Source: an uncultured Flavobacteriaceae bacterium (GTDB lineage Bacteria; Bacteroidota; Bacteroidia; Flavobacteriales; Flavobacteriaceae). Taken from it: a stretch of DNA of 64,000 nucleotides. Positions 37,445 to 46,332 of the stretch are shown in pieces. Location: the NCBI GenBank assembly GCA_947486785.1, contig CANKUU010000009.1:62001-126000 (forward strand), in the 5' to 3' direction. The notes under the pieces were generated by a model. The model ran no database searches, had not been told where the DNA came from, and worked only from the letters and a program-made list of their open reading frames with translations. The stretch's first letter is position 1; the number at the start of each line of letters is the position of its first letter. A program made the translations under genes and the position numbers.

Positions 37445-38557
37445 TTATTCGCAGCCACCTTCAAAACCAGTTGCATCAAACTTAGTTTGTACTGCGCCTT
37501 GTAAATTGCCATTGTTTAGTTGAATCGCTAGGTTGTTTTCGCCGCTTCCGTCTCTTTTTGGACTGCAATATTCAAATAGATAAAAACTGTTAGCTTGTTG
37601 TGAAACACGCTGAGAAATGTCGTTAAAAGTATTTTCTAACTCTTCTTTATTACTTGCGAATACGCTAAAAGTTTTACCCAGATCAGTAAGAACATTCGTA
37701 TCAATTTCGCTGCCTAGTCCTATGGTAAAAAAAGCAATATTTCGGTCTGCTTCATCTACTTTCTTTTGGGCATCTTGTTTTGTAAATCTTGAAGCTTGAT
37801 CAGTACCATCGGTAAAAATGACTACTGAGGCAGAACCAATTTTGTCACCAGAAGTACTAGCGCTAAGTAAATCAGAAGCAATATCTGTAGATTTTATAAC
37901 GGCGCCATATAAATCAGTAGAGGGATCATTACTAATATCCGTAGTAATTCCGGCAATGGCAGCTTTTAAATCTGCTTTTTCAGCAGTTAATTCGCTTAAG
38001 GGGTGTAAAACATTCTCTCCATCAAACCAGTAGATAGCCATTTTATATGATTCTTCAGTAGTTTCTGGCATTACATTATCAACAAAACTGGAGCTTGCAG
38101 CCTTAAGTTCTTCTAAACTACTACTTAAAACACTATTACTTAAATCTAAAACTAAAATTGTGTTGGCAGCAAAAATTTGTGAATTTGGTGAAATTCTTGC
38201 TTGAGACTCGGACGTAGATATGGTATTAAAACAATCATCATTTCTACCTTGTTCATATATGGTAAATTGGTTGGCGTTTAAACCAGCAACAGGATTGCCA
38301 TCTGTATCTGAAACCTTAAATAAAATCGATATTTTTCCAGGTAGAGTGGTATATTGTTCTTGAATAGATAAAACTAAATCACTCTCAGGAAAACCTAAAC
38401 AATCATCAACCTTAACCCCTTTTCCTAAAGGTCCGCCCGTGTTTAATGAAAAATTGGTGTCATCGTCCGCATTTCCGCAAGATAAGGCGATTACAAAAGA
38501 GAATATTGATATCAATAACTTAGTAGAGGACTTCATTTTCATCATTTTTGAGTTCAC
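37445..38557 (-). CDS. vWA-domain lipoprotein
   Basis: The 370-residue product has a lipobox (VIALSCGN). An Ig-like or carboxypeptidase-regulatory-like region (about residues 55-115) precedes a von Willebrand A domain with MIDAS residues in LVLDLSNS and VIFTDGTD. The extracellular vWA fold usually mediates metal-dependent protein binding. Several ATGs are clustered at the N-terminus (38557, 38545, 38542, 38536), so the exact start is uncertain. The gene is monocistronic by context. Confidence 0.88.
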   Translation of the reverse strand: MNSKMMKMKSSTKLLISIFSFVIALSCGNADDDTNFSLNTGGPLGKGVKVDDCLGFPESDLVLSIQEQYTTLPGKISILFKVSDTDGNPVAGLNANQFTIYEQGRNDDCFNTISTSESQARISPNSQIFAANTILVLDLSNSVLSSSLEELKAASSSFVDNVMPETTEESYKMAIYWFDGENVLHPLSELTAEKADLKAAIAGITTDISNDPSTDLYGAVIKSTDIASDLLSASTSGDKIGSASVVIFTDGTDQASRFTKQDAQKKVDEADRNIAFFTIGLGSEIDTNVLTDLGKTFSVFASNKEELENTFNDISQRVSQQANSFYLFEYCSPKRDGSGENNLAIQLNNGNLQGAVQTKFDATGFEGGCE

Positions 38558-38671
38558 TCATCAGAACGAAGAAAATGGACTTTAAGTATTAGATTCTTTT
38601 TAAAGTTATGTTAAAGAATGTTAAGAGTTTTTTGTAGTTTTCAATAACAAATAAAATTATATAAAAGTTCT

Positions 38672-40849
38672 GTGAAAAAATTAGTGCTTTTTACAAGTAG
38701 TTGTTTTTTAATTTATACGAGTTTAATTGCTCAAAAAAAGAATGGAAATTTTCGTTTAAACATTAGAAAAGCTACTGCTGACATTACTATTGATGGCATT
38801 GGTGATGATGCCGGTTGGAAGGATACAGAAGTTGCCAAAGATTTTCATATGGTTTTGCCTATGGATGTTGATTTAGCGAAAGAAAAGACCGAAATTAGAA
38901 TGGCCTACGACGATACCTATATTTATCTTTTGGCTACTTTTTATCATAGCGAAAAAGCAAAATACACTGTAGAATCTTTAAGGCGTGATTTTTCTTTTGG
39001 TAACAACGATAACTTTCTTTTGTTTTTAGACCCTTTTAATAATCAAACTACTGGTTTTTCTTTCGGATCAAATGCCTATGGGGCTCAATGGGATGGTACT
39101 ATGTATGACGGTTCTAAAATTGACTTAAATTGGGATAGTAAGTGGGTTTCAGAATCGACAAGAGATGATAAGAAGTGGGTATTTGAAATGGCTGTTCCTT
39201 TTAAGTCAATTCGTTATGAAAATGGGGTTTCTGAATGGGGTATCAATTTTAGTAGGTTAGACCTAAAATCTTCAGAAAAATCAAGCTGGACTCCCGTTCC
39301 GCGTCAGTTTCCAACCTCATCAATGGCTTATAATGGAACGCTCGTCTGGGACAAACCGCCACCATCGCCAGGATTCAATTTTTCTATTATTCCTTATGTT
39401 TCAAGTTCTGTTGCTAAAAAAATAGAAACCGACACAAAATCTAAATACGATTTAAAAATTGGGGGCGATGTAAAGTTTAGTTTAACCTCTTCTTTGAATT
39501 TAGATTTAACCGTAAATCCTGATTTTTCTCAAGTAGAAGTAGACCGTCAGATTACCAATTTAGATCGCTTTGAGCTTTTTTTTCCAGAAAGAAGACAGTT
39601 TTTTCTTGAAAATGGAGATCTCTTTGCCAATTTTGGATATGCCAACATAAGGCCATTTTTTTCACGAAGAATTGGCTTAGGTGTACCTATACAAGCAGGA
39701 GCTCGCATTAGCGGAAATTTAAATAATAATTGGCGTTTGGGTGTTATGAATATGCAGACCGATGCAGTTACTGAAACAGGTTTGCCTAGTCAAAATTTTG
39801 CGGTTGTTACTTTACAGCGCAAAGTGTTTAGTAGATCTAACATAGGTGTAATGTTGGTAAATAAGCAATCTTTCAATTACCAAAATGAAAGCGACTCCTT
39901 ACGAGTTTTATATCCACAGTATAATAGAAACTTAGGTGTAGAATACAATCTTGCATCTGCCAATAACACCTACAACGGAAAAGCATTTTTTATAAAATCT
40001 TTTTCGCCAAATGAAGAAAATAATGGCATTACTCAAGCAGCTCACCTCCAATATAGTAGTAAGGATTGGAAGTGGCGTATAGAAGAGCAGTGGGTTACAA
40101 ATGACTATAGTGCAGAAGTGGGCTTTGTACCAAGAAAGGGCTATGTAAGCGTTAATGGTTATCTTGGTTATCTGTTTTTTCCTAAGCGCGGTAAAATACT
40201 GAGTCATGGCCCCACCTTAAACGCTAATTACTACTTTGATGAAAAATTGAATCGAACAGATAAAACCAGTTACGTAGTATATGATTTTGCCTTTAAAGAC
40301 CGGAGTAATTTAGATGTATTTGTTTCAGATGATTATGTAGAATTACTTTCTCCTTTCGATCCTACGCGCTTAGGCAAACCAACGTTGCCATCAGGTACAA
40401 AACATCAATGGAATGCTTTTGGCTTTAATTACAAATCAAAGCCCCAAGGAATTTTTACCTATGGCTTTAAAGGTCGTTTTGGAGGGTATTATGCAGATGG
40501 TAATCGCACCAGTTTAACTTCAGAACTGGGTTACAGGTTTCAGCCCTATGTGAGTGTTAGTGCTAATCTAAACTACAATAATATCGACCTACCTCAACCA
40601 TGGTATACCAATACGTTTTGGCTTATAGGCTCTGAAGTTGATGTAACCTTTACGAATAAAATATTTTTCGCTAATCTTTTTCAGTACAACGAGCAAACGG
40701 GTAATCTAAATATAAATTCTAGATTTCAATGGCGTTACGCTCCGGCCTCAGATTTATTTTTGGTCTACACTAATAATTACTTTATTGAACCCTTTGAAGG
40801 AAAAAATTGGGGAATCACTTTAAAACTAACCTATTGGCTCACTAAATAA
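38672..40849 (+). CDS. DUF5916 outer-membrane barrel protein with CBM9-like N-terminus
   Basis: This 725-residue protein starts at GTG (38672) and has a signal peptide ending near SLIAQ. Residues ~28-210 resemble a family 9 carbohydrate-binding module (DITIDGIGDDAGWKD). The rest (NPDFSQVEVDRQ, FPERRQFFLENG) is the DUF5916 region, predicted as an outer-membrane beta-barrel by its alternating aromatic strands and terminal aromatic-rich strand. Such proteins are widespread in Bacteroidota and of unknown function. Confidence 0.88.
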   Translation: MKKLVLFTSSCFLIYTSLIAQKKNGNFRLNIRKATADITIDGIGDDAGWKDTEVAKDFHMVLPMDVDLAKEKTEIRMAYDDTYIYLLATFYHSEKAKYTVESLRRDFSFGNNDNFLLFLDPFNNQTTGFSFGSNAYGAQWDGTMYDGSKIDLNWDSKWVSESTRDDKKWVFEMAVPFKSIRYENGVSEWGINFSRLDLKSSEKSSWTPVPRQFPTSSMAYNGTLVWDKPPPSPGFNFSIIPYVSSSVAKKIETDTKSKYDLKIGGDVKFSLTSSLNLDLTVNPDFSQVEVDRQITNLDRFELFFPERRQFFLENGDLFANFGYANIRPFFSRRIGLGVPIQAGARISGNLNNNWRLGVMNMQTDAVTETGLPSQNFAVVTLQRKVFSRSNIGVMLVNKQSFNYQNESDSLRVLYPQYNRNLGVEYNLASANNTYNGKAFFIKSFSPNEENNGITQAAHLQYSSKDWKWRIEEQWVTNDYSAEVGFVPRKGYVSVNGYLGYLFFPKRGKILSHGPTLNANYYFDEKLNRTDKTSYVVYDFAFKDRSNLDVFVSDDYVELLSPFDPTRLGKPTLPSGTKHQWNAFGFNYKSKPQGIFTYGFKGRFGGYYADGNRTSLTSELGYRFQPYVSVSANLNYNNIDLPQPWYTNTFWLIGSEVDVTFTNKIFFANLFQYNEQTGNLNINSRFQWRYAPASDLFLVYTNNYFIEPFEGKNWGITLKLTYWLTK

Positions 40850-40859
40850 GCTTCTTAAT

Positions 40860-41465
40860 TTGCAGAAAAATCAAAATATAGCCATTATTATTCTTGCTGC
40901 TGGCAGTAGCAGTCGTATGAATGAACATGTTAAACAAATTTTACCTTGGAAGCAAACTACGCTATTAGGTAACGCTATAGCTCAGGCAAATGCCGTTAAA
41001 TATGCAGACGTTTATGTTGTTCTTGGAGCTCATAAAGAAATTATTCAGAGAAATATGCAACTTGAGAAAACCAGTATTATTTTTAATGAAAATTGGAAAG
41101 ATGGAATAGGAAGCTCTATAGCAAGTGGTGTCAATCATTTTTCGACATACAAAATTAATTACGATGCCGTTTTAGTAAGCCTTGCAGATCAGCCTTTGGT
41201 CGATACCAATTACTTAAACTTATTGCTAACAAAATGGCAAAGCAATCGAAATAAAATTATTGCCACAAAGTATGCAAATCATGCAGGGGTACCTGCTATA
41301 TTTAATAAAAACTATTTTTCCACATTACAAACATTAAATAAAGATATTGGAGCAAAAGAGATTATATCAGCTAACCTAAAAAAACTGATGGTAATTAATC
41401 CTAATGGAAAAGAAATTGATATTGATCTATGGGAGACTTATCAAAAAATGTTACAAAAAAAATAA
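40860..41465 (+). CDS. MobA/MocA-like nucleotidyltransferase (TTG start)
   Basis: The 201-residue protein has the nucleotide-binding signature LAAGSSSRM with VKQIL. Asp in SLADQPLVD is the metal site, as in MobA/MocA cytidylyl- or guanylyltransferases for molybdenum cofactor. The signature begins at residue 12 and the next Met is too late, so TTG at 40860 must start the gene. No molybdenum gene is nearby, so the substrate is uncertain. It starts 10 bp after the barrel gene and overlaps no other gene; the amidohydrolase follows in 11 bp. Confidence 0.88.
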   Translation: MQKNQNIAIIILAAGSSSRMNEHVKQILPWKQTTLLGNAIAQANAVKYADVYVVLGAHKEIIQRNMQLEKTSIIFNENWKDGIGSSIASGVNHFSTYKINYDAVLVSLADQPLVDTNYLNLLLTKWQSNRNKIIATKYANHAGVPAIFNKNYFSTLQTLNKDIGAKEIISANLKKLMVINPNGKEIDIDLWETYQKMLQKK

Positions 41466-41476
41466 AATCCAAAACA

Positions 41477-42562
41477 ATGAATATCAACCCTATAATTTAC
41501 ATGCTGTTTTTAACTTCTTTTGTGACTGCTCAAGAGATAAGTTTTGAAGCGTACAATCCAACATCTACACTAAAAGTAAAAGGAGAAGAAATACCTAAAG
41601 CAAAGTTTCCGTTTGTAGATGTGCACAGCCATCAGCGGAATATGGATGCTGCTACTTTAAGCCAGCTGATAGCTGAAATGGATCGTTTAAATGAAGGTGT
41701 AATGGTTAACTTAAGTGGTGGATCTGGCGACGAACTTTATAAGAAGTTAGAAGCAATTAAAAATAACTACCCAAATCGTTTCGTTGTTTTTGCTAATGTA
41801 GATTTTGAAGGAGTAGGCGAAGAGGGGTGGAGTGAAAAGGCTGCAGCTCAACTAGAAAAAGATATTAAAGCAGGGGCGAAAGGACTAAAAATATTTAAAA
41901 GCCTCGGTTTAAGATATGAGGATATTCATAAAAATCGAATAGCTGTAAATGATCCGAGATTAGATGCGATTTGGAAAAAATGTGGTGAAATGGGTGTGCC
42001 AGTACTAATACATTCGGCCGATCCAAAACCATTTTGGGATAAAATGGATAGTAAAAATGAGCGCTGGTTAGAGCTTAAAACACATCCTCGTAGAAAGCGA
42101 TCAGCAACTAATCCGGCACCATGGGAGCAGATTATTAACGAACAGCATCAAATGTTTAAGAAACATCCGAATACTAATTTCATAAACGCACATATGGGAT
42201 GGTACGCTAATAACCTTGGTAAATTAGGGGAGTTATTAGATGAGATGCCAAACATGAATGTTGGCATAGCTGCGGTAATAGCCGAACTAGGTCGACAACC
42301 TAAAAACGCAAAGGCATTTTTTGAGAAGTATCAAGATCGAATCTTATTTGGTAAAGATAGCTGGAAACCTAACGAATTTCCTACTTATTTTCGGGTGTTG
42401 GAATCTGATGATGAGTATTTTCCCTATTACAAAAAGTATCATGCCTTTTGGGCAATGTATGGTTTAGATTTATCAGATGAAGTTCTAAAAAAAGTGTACT
42501 ACAAAAACGCTCTTAGATTAATACCGGGGCTTGATAAAAACTTATTTATTGAGAGTAATTAG
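41477..42562 (+). CDS. secreted amidohydrolase (TIM-barrel metal hydrolase)
   Basis: The protein belongs to the amidohydrolase_2 type: FVDVHSHQ supplies the first metal histidines, VLIHSADP the second strand and FINAHMGW the third, with LFGKDSW as the C-terminal Asp strand. I start at ATG 41477, which gives a signal peptide ending in SFVTAQ; the longer frame from 41429 overlaps the nucleotidyltransferase gene. Substrate is unknown. It converges with the GntR regulator gene, with only 8 bp between the stops. Confidence 0.9.
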   Translation: MNINPIIYMLFLTSFVTAQEISFEAYNPTSTLKVKGEEIPKAKFPFVDVHSHQRNMDAATLSQLIAEMDRLNEGVMVNLSGGSGDELYKKLEAIKNNYPNRFVVFANVDFEGVGEEGWSEKAAAQLEKDIKAGAKGLKIFKSLGLRYEDIHKNRIAVNDPRLDAIWKKCGEMGVPVLIHSADPKPFWDKMDSKNERWLELKTHPRRKRSATNPAPWEQIINEQHQMFKKHPNTNFINAHMGWYANNLGKLGELLDEMPNMNVGIAAVIAELGRQPKNAKAFFEKYQDRILFGKDSWKPNEFPTYFRVLESDDEYFPYYKKYHAFWAMYGLDLSDEVLKKVYYKNALRLIPGLDKNLFIESN

Positions 42563-42570
42563 TTTACGTT

Positions 42571-43203
42571 TTAAACGTCAGGCAATTGGCGTTTAATATA
42601 GTCTAAAATCAACATCCAGTTCATTTTTAACACTAAAGACGCGGTTGGTACATTATCATCTTCAATGGCTGAAATAATGGCATCATGTTGATTATCTGAC
42701 TTTGAATAAAGTAACTCATCCGCCATAAATTCTCGTTCATAAAAAAAAACACGAATTTTTAAATCCTCTAAAATATGTTGGGCCAAGCTGTTGCCATACT
42801 TTTTTGTTAAAAGACGATGAAACCCCAATTTAGCATTAATTCTAGTAACGGTATCTGCGGCACTTTTAAATGCAATTTGTTGCTCTTTAAGTTCTCTAAT
42901 TGAATCATCATCAAACTCAGAATTTTCAATAGCCAAAACCTCTAAGTCAGCTACCAACTCGTAAAGATCTTTTGCTTCTTTTAAGCTTAATTCAGAAATA
43001 ATAAATCCACGATTTGCAATCGCTGTAATAATCCTTGATTGTTGCAGCTGCGTTAGTGCTTCTCGGATAGGGGTTACACTTACCTTAAGTTTTCTTGCAA
43101 GTGCGGCTAAATTTATGGTTTGCCCCTCTTGCAAATGCCCTTTTTTCATTTCATCAATAAGAAATTCACGAACCTCGTCTCGAAAACTAGTTTTACTTTT
43201 CAC
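42571..43203 (-). CDS. GntR family transcriptional regulator (FadR/FCD type)
   Basis: The 210-residue protein has an N-terminal winged helix (NLAALARKLKVSVTPIREALTQLQQSRII), followed by an all-helical FCD ligand-binding domain. FCD members bind small carboxylates through a metal site. A 12-bp palindrome directly upstream (43220-43231) fits the family operator, so it probably represses itself. Possible target genes are the amidohydrolase and neighbours, which is inference. Confidence 0.92.
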   Translation of the reverse strand: MKSKTSFRDEVREFLIDEMKKGHLQEGQTINLAALARKLKVSVTPIREALTQLQQSRIITAIANRGFIISELSLKEAKDLYELVADLEVLAIENSEFDDDSIRELKEQQIAFKSAADTVTRINAKLGFHRLLTKKYGNSLAQHILEDLKIRVFFYEREFMADELLYSKSDNQHDAIISAIEDDNVPTASLVLKMNWMLILDYIKRQLPDV

Positions 43204-43207
43204 ACAT

Positions 43208-43215
43208 CAAATATA
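43208..43215 (-). promoter_or_regulatory. -7 element of the gntR gene
   Basis: TATATTTG on the minus strand matches TAnnTTTG. It ends 4 bp from the ATG at 43203, so transcription would start at or next to the start codon, giving a leaderless or nearly leaderless mRNA. No good -33 box is seen. Confidence 0.5.
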
Positions 43216-43219
43216 CCAT

Positions 43220-43231
43220 ATCGTATACGAT
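43220..43231. promoter_or_regulatory. putative GntR operator ATCGTATACGAT
   Basis: A perfect 12-bp palindrome that contains TCGTATACGA, matching the TNGTNNACNA pattern described for FCD GntR operators. It lies 4 bp upstream of the -7 box, in the promoter spacer, where a bound dimer would block RNA polymerase. Confidence 0.65.
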
Positions 43232-43317
43232 TTTAGAAAATATAAGGCGAAATTGATCTAAAAATATGAGCTAAGCCTCAAAATCTGTGTATTTTGATAT
43301 AAATATATGTCAAACTA

Positions 43318-43349
43318 TTTGCTTAACTTAAGGTTCAAAGTTATCTTTG
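43318..43349 (+). promoter_or_regulatory. promoter of the cold-shock-domain gene
   Basis: TTTG (43318-43321) and TATCTTTG (43342-43349) with a 20-bp spacer are a full match to the Bacteroidota consensus. The predicted start is near 43355, leaving an ~80-base 5' leader. Confidence 0.75.
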
Positions 43350-43435
43350 AAGGCATAGATAGGGGGGTAAATACTCCACAAATAGAGAAGTATCACTCAC
43401 TCCTCCTAATTTAAAAAACAAACAGTATTTAAAAT

Positions 43436-43888
43436 ATGGCTAGAGCACAAGAAACCTATGGTAAAAAAGAGCGTGAAAAAAAGCGTTTAAAAAAGCGTGA
43501 AGTAAAGGCAAAAAAGAAAGCGGAAAGACAAGCAAATGCGGTTTCAGGGCAGTCCCTTGAAGATATGCTGGTATATGTGGATGAAAATGGACATTTTACA
43601 GATACGCCACCAGACCCAACCAAAAAGGTGAAAGTTGATGCAGAAAGCATTGTTTTAGGTATTCCTAAGAAAGAAGATCAAGAAGAAGAAGATCCAATCA
43701 GAAATGGAAAAGTTTCATTTTTTGATACCTCTAAGGGTTTTGGGTTTATCATTGATACTGAAAATAACGAGAAATATTTCGTTCATGTTAGCGGTTTGAT
43801 TGATCAAATTGAAGAAAATGATAAGGTCGCTTTTGAATTAGAAAGAGGAATGAAGGGCATGAACGCTGTTCGTGTGAAGAAAATTTAA
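43436..43888 (+). CDS. cold-shock-domain RNA-binding protein with basic N-terminus
   Basis: The 150-residue protein has a lysine/arginine-rich first ~35 residues, a linker, and a C-terminal cold-shock domain (about 85-150) with RNP1 KGFGFI and RNP2 YFVHVS. It should bind single-stranded RNA or DNA and may act as an RNA chaperone. The preceding ~80-base leader is of the kind used for temperature control in cspA-like genes. It heads a region rich in helicases. Confidence 0.92.
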   Translation: MARAQETYGKKEREKKRLKKREVKAKKKAERQANAVSGQSLEDMLVYVDENGHFTDTPPDPTKKVKVDAESIVLGIPKKEDQEEEDPIRNGKVSFFDTSKGFGFIIDTENNEKYFVHVSGLIDQIEENDKVAFELERGMKGMNAVRVKKI

Positions 43889-44675
43889 GATTTACGCATC
43901 TATTTTGTGACTATTTACTAGACAAAAAAGTTATTCGCTGCAATTTTTTAGATACAGACACATCAAATATAGACGCTAAACTCATTTTAAATATTAAAAA
44001 TACCTTAGTTAAAGAGCATAGTTGATTGTTTAAACTCCATCAACTATTCCTTTAGCTTAGATGCATACAACTTAAATTCTGCCTAAGATATTTAATGTAG
44101 TCTTGCTCTAGCGTCAAAAAATAAATGAATCATTTTTTAAGTTAACTTGGTTTAGTAAAGAATTTACTTTTTTACTTGAGGTTTGTTCGACTTTATATTT
44201 TTTTAGTGGACCTTAAAGAGAACGAGGCAAACAATGGTTTATAAGATTTGCTCAATTTTTCTAAATCTTAGTTAGTAATTTATTTCAATATTATTTTTAA
44301 ATGGCTGTGGGTCTTCTTTAAATTGATTCGCCTTTACGCCGTGCTAAAATTGTTGAAATACGTAAGATTCATGATATTTTTTTTCATTTTTCGATCATCG
44401 AGTAAAGCTAAACAGTAGTTAGAGTACTTATTATTTACATTTTTAATAAAATGCTTTTCAAATAATACTGAGATTAGCAGGTGAAAAATTAGCATCTAGT
44501 TTATATTAAGTCTATAAATATTGGTAAATGATTTTCTACTCTAAACTCCATAGTTTAAGGTTAAAAAGAGACAAAGTTTCTCTCGTATAACTTTCTCACC
44601 ATATCCTAATCTAAACCTATTAGCGATTTCTTGTACAGTTTATACACAAAAATTCTATATACCTAGATAAAGCAC
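43889..44675. other. long gene-free interval, possible gene remnant
   Basis: Nearly 800 bp lie between the CSD gene and the SF2 helicase. An open stretch of about 39 codons near 43908-44024 reads like protein but has no start codon and no relative I recognise. No hairpin with a T-tract stands out. It could be decayed coding sequence or a non-coding RNA locus; sequence alone does not say. Confidence 0.4.
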
Positions 44676-44683
44676 TATTTTTG
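44676..44683 (+). promoter_or_regulatory. putative -7 element of the SF2 helicase gene
   Basis: TATTTTTG matches TAnnTTTG exactly and is 23 bp before the ATG. The -33 region is only a weak match. Confidence 0.5.
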
Positions 44684-44706
44684 CATTCGCTAAAAGAAAA
44701 AGGAAT

Positions 44707-46260
44707 ATGCCGGACAACGTAACAGGAATTGCACAAATTAAAACCGATAAAGAACTTTATAGCTATCAAAAAGGAGCGATAAATCAAATTTTTGAGAAGT
44801 TCGAAAATGCACCAGAGGACTACCACTTACTTTACCAATTACCTACTGGAGGAGGAAAAACAGTAATTTTCTCTGAAATGGTACGTCAGTATTTAAAAAA
44901 CCATAATAAAAAGGTGTTGGTAATGACACACCGTGTAGAGTTATGTCGACAAACATCTGAGATGTTATCAAGTTTTGGTGTAAAAAACAAGGTCGTAGAT
45001 AGTAAGGCAGATTTAGATGATCAGGCTGACTATACCTGTTATGTGGCAATGGTTGAGACCTTAAATAATAGACTCAATGATGAAATACTAGACATTTCAG
45101 ATGTCGGTTTAGTCATTATTGATGAGGCGCACTATAACTCGTTTACTAAACTTTTTAAATTCTTTGAAAAATCTTTTATTCTAGGTGTTACGGCTACGCC
45201 ATTGAGTTCTAATAAAGATTTACCTATGAAGAGTAATTACGATGAGTTAATTACAGGTGAAACTATTGAGGCGTTAATTGAAAATAAATTTTTGGCAAGA
45301 GCAGAAGTTTTTCAATATGATATGGCTTTAACTTCGCTTGAAGTAGGTTCTAATGGAGATTATACTGTAAAATCTTCTGAAGATTTATATTCAAGTCCAT
45401 TAATGCTTGAAAAGTTATTAAATGCTTATGAGAAGCATTCAAAAGACAAAAAAACATTAATATTTAATAACGGAATTAGCACATCCATTAATGTTTATCA
45501 TACATTTAAGTCGGCAGGTCTTCCGGTTATGCACTTAGACAATACGGCAACAAAAACACAAAGAAAACAAATATTGCAATGGTTTAAAGAAACGCCGAAT
45601 GCAATTTTAACTTCAGTTAGTATTTTAACTACCGGGTTTGATGAGCCAACTATTGATACCATAATTTTAAACAGAGCAACCAAATCGTTAACCTTATATT
45701 ATCAAATGATTGGGCGTGGTTCGCGTATTTTAAAGAACAAATCTAAATTTACGGTCATCGATTTAGGCAATAATAATTATAGGTTTGGTCCTTGGGGTGC
45801 CGATTTAGATTGGCAAACTATTTTTAAATCACCTAATTTTTTCATCGACCGAATAAAAGATGATGAAACCCTTGAAGAGCAATTTAAGCATGAAATGCCC
45901 GAGGAGCTTCGAGCTGAATTTTCTAAATCTGAGGAAGTTTTTTTTGATATAAAAAATGTTTACCGCACTGCAACTAGTAAAGGAGAGTCTTCAAAGGTGG
46001 TATTGGAGCGATCTATAGAGCAACATGCTAGAATTTGTATCGAAAATAGCGAAGATGTCTATGATGCTTTAGGTTTGGCAAAAATGCTAAAAGGTGATAT
46101 CGATAATCGTATTCAAACCTATGCCAAATGTATTAGTAGAAGTACGTTTAATTTTTTGCATTGGTTAAAAGATGATTACAAGAAAAAGTTAAATGCATAT
46201 TTAAGACAAAATTTTGATCAAATTTTTGAAGAAATACATGGGTACCCACCCGAAGATTAA
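44707..46260 (+). CDS. SF2 DEAD/DEAH-box helicase, paralogue of the 27507 gene
   Basis: The 517-residue helicase has LYSYQ near its start, PTGGGKT (Lys51), DEAH at 139-142, TATPLSS and IGRGSR, then a C-terminal ~120 residues shared only with the 27507 paralogue. The two share long identical stretches (e.g. ILTSVSILTTGFDEP). Here the start is a clear ATG. It precedes a DEAD-box RNA helicase and follows a cold-shock gene, which suggests but does not prove a role in RNA handling. Confidence 0.9.
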   Translation: MPDNVTGIAQIKTDKELYSYQKGAINQIFEKFENAPEDYHLLYQLPTGGGKTVIFSEMVRQYLKNHNKKVLVMTHRVELCRQTSEMLSSFGVKNKVVDSKADLDDQADYTCYVAMVETLNNRLNDEILDISDVGLVIIDEAHYNSFTKLFKFFEKSFILGVTATPLSSNKDLPMKSNYDELITGETIEALIENKFLARAEVFQYDMALTSLEVGSNGDYTVKSSEDLYSSPLMLEKLLNAYEKHSKDKKTLIFNNGISTSINVYHTFKSAGLPVMHLDNTATKTQRKQILQWFKETPNAILTSVSILTTGFDEPTIDTIILNRATKSLTLYYQMIGRGSRILKNKSKFTVIDLGNNNYRFGPWGADLDWQTIFKSPNFFIDRIKDDETLEEQFKHEMPEELRAEFSKSEEVFFDIKNVYRTATSKGESSKVVLERSIEQHARICIENSEDVYDALGLAKMLKGDIDNRIQTYAKCISRSTFNFLHWLKDDYKKKLNAYLRQNFDQIFEEIHGYPPED

Positions 46261-46293
46261 TTTGCTGAAACTAAGAAAGCGGTTGTACCTTTG
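46261..46293 (+). promoter_or_regulatory. promoter of the DEAD-box RNA helicase gene
   Basis: TTTG (46261-46264), a 21-bp spacer and TACCTTTG (46286-46293) match the Bacteroidota consensus closely. The predicted start near 46299 leaves a leader of about 34 bases. Confidence 0.7.
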
Positions 46294-46332
46294 TAAAAAT
46301 CGGATTTTCTGCGATTTTAAAAATTTAAAAAC

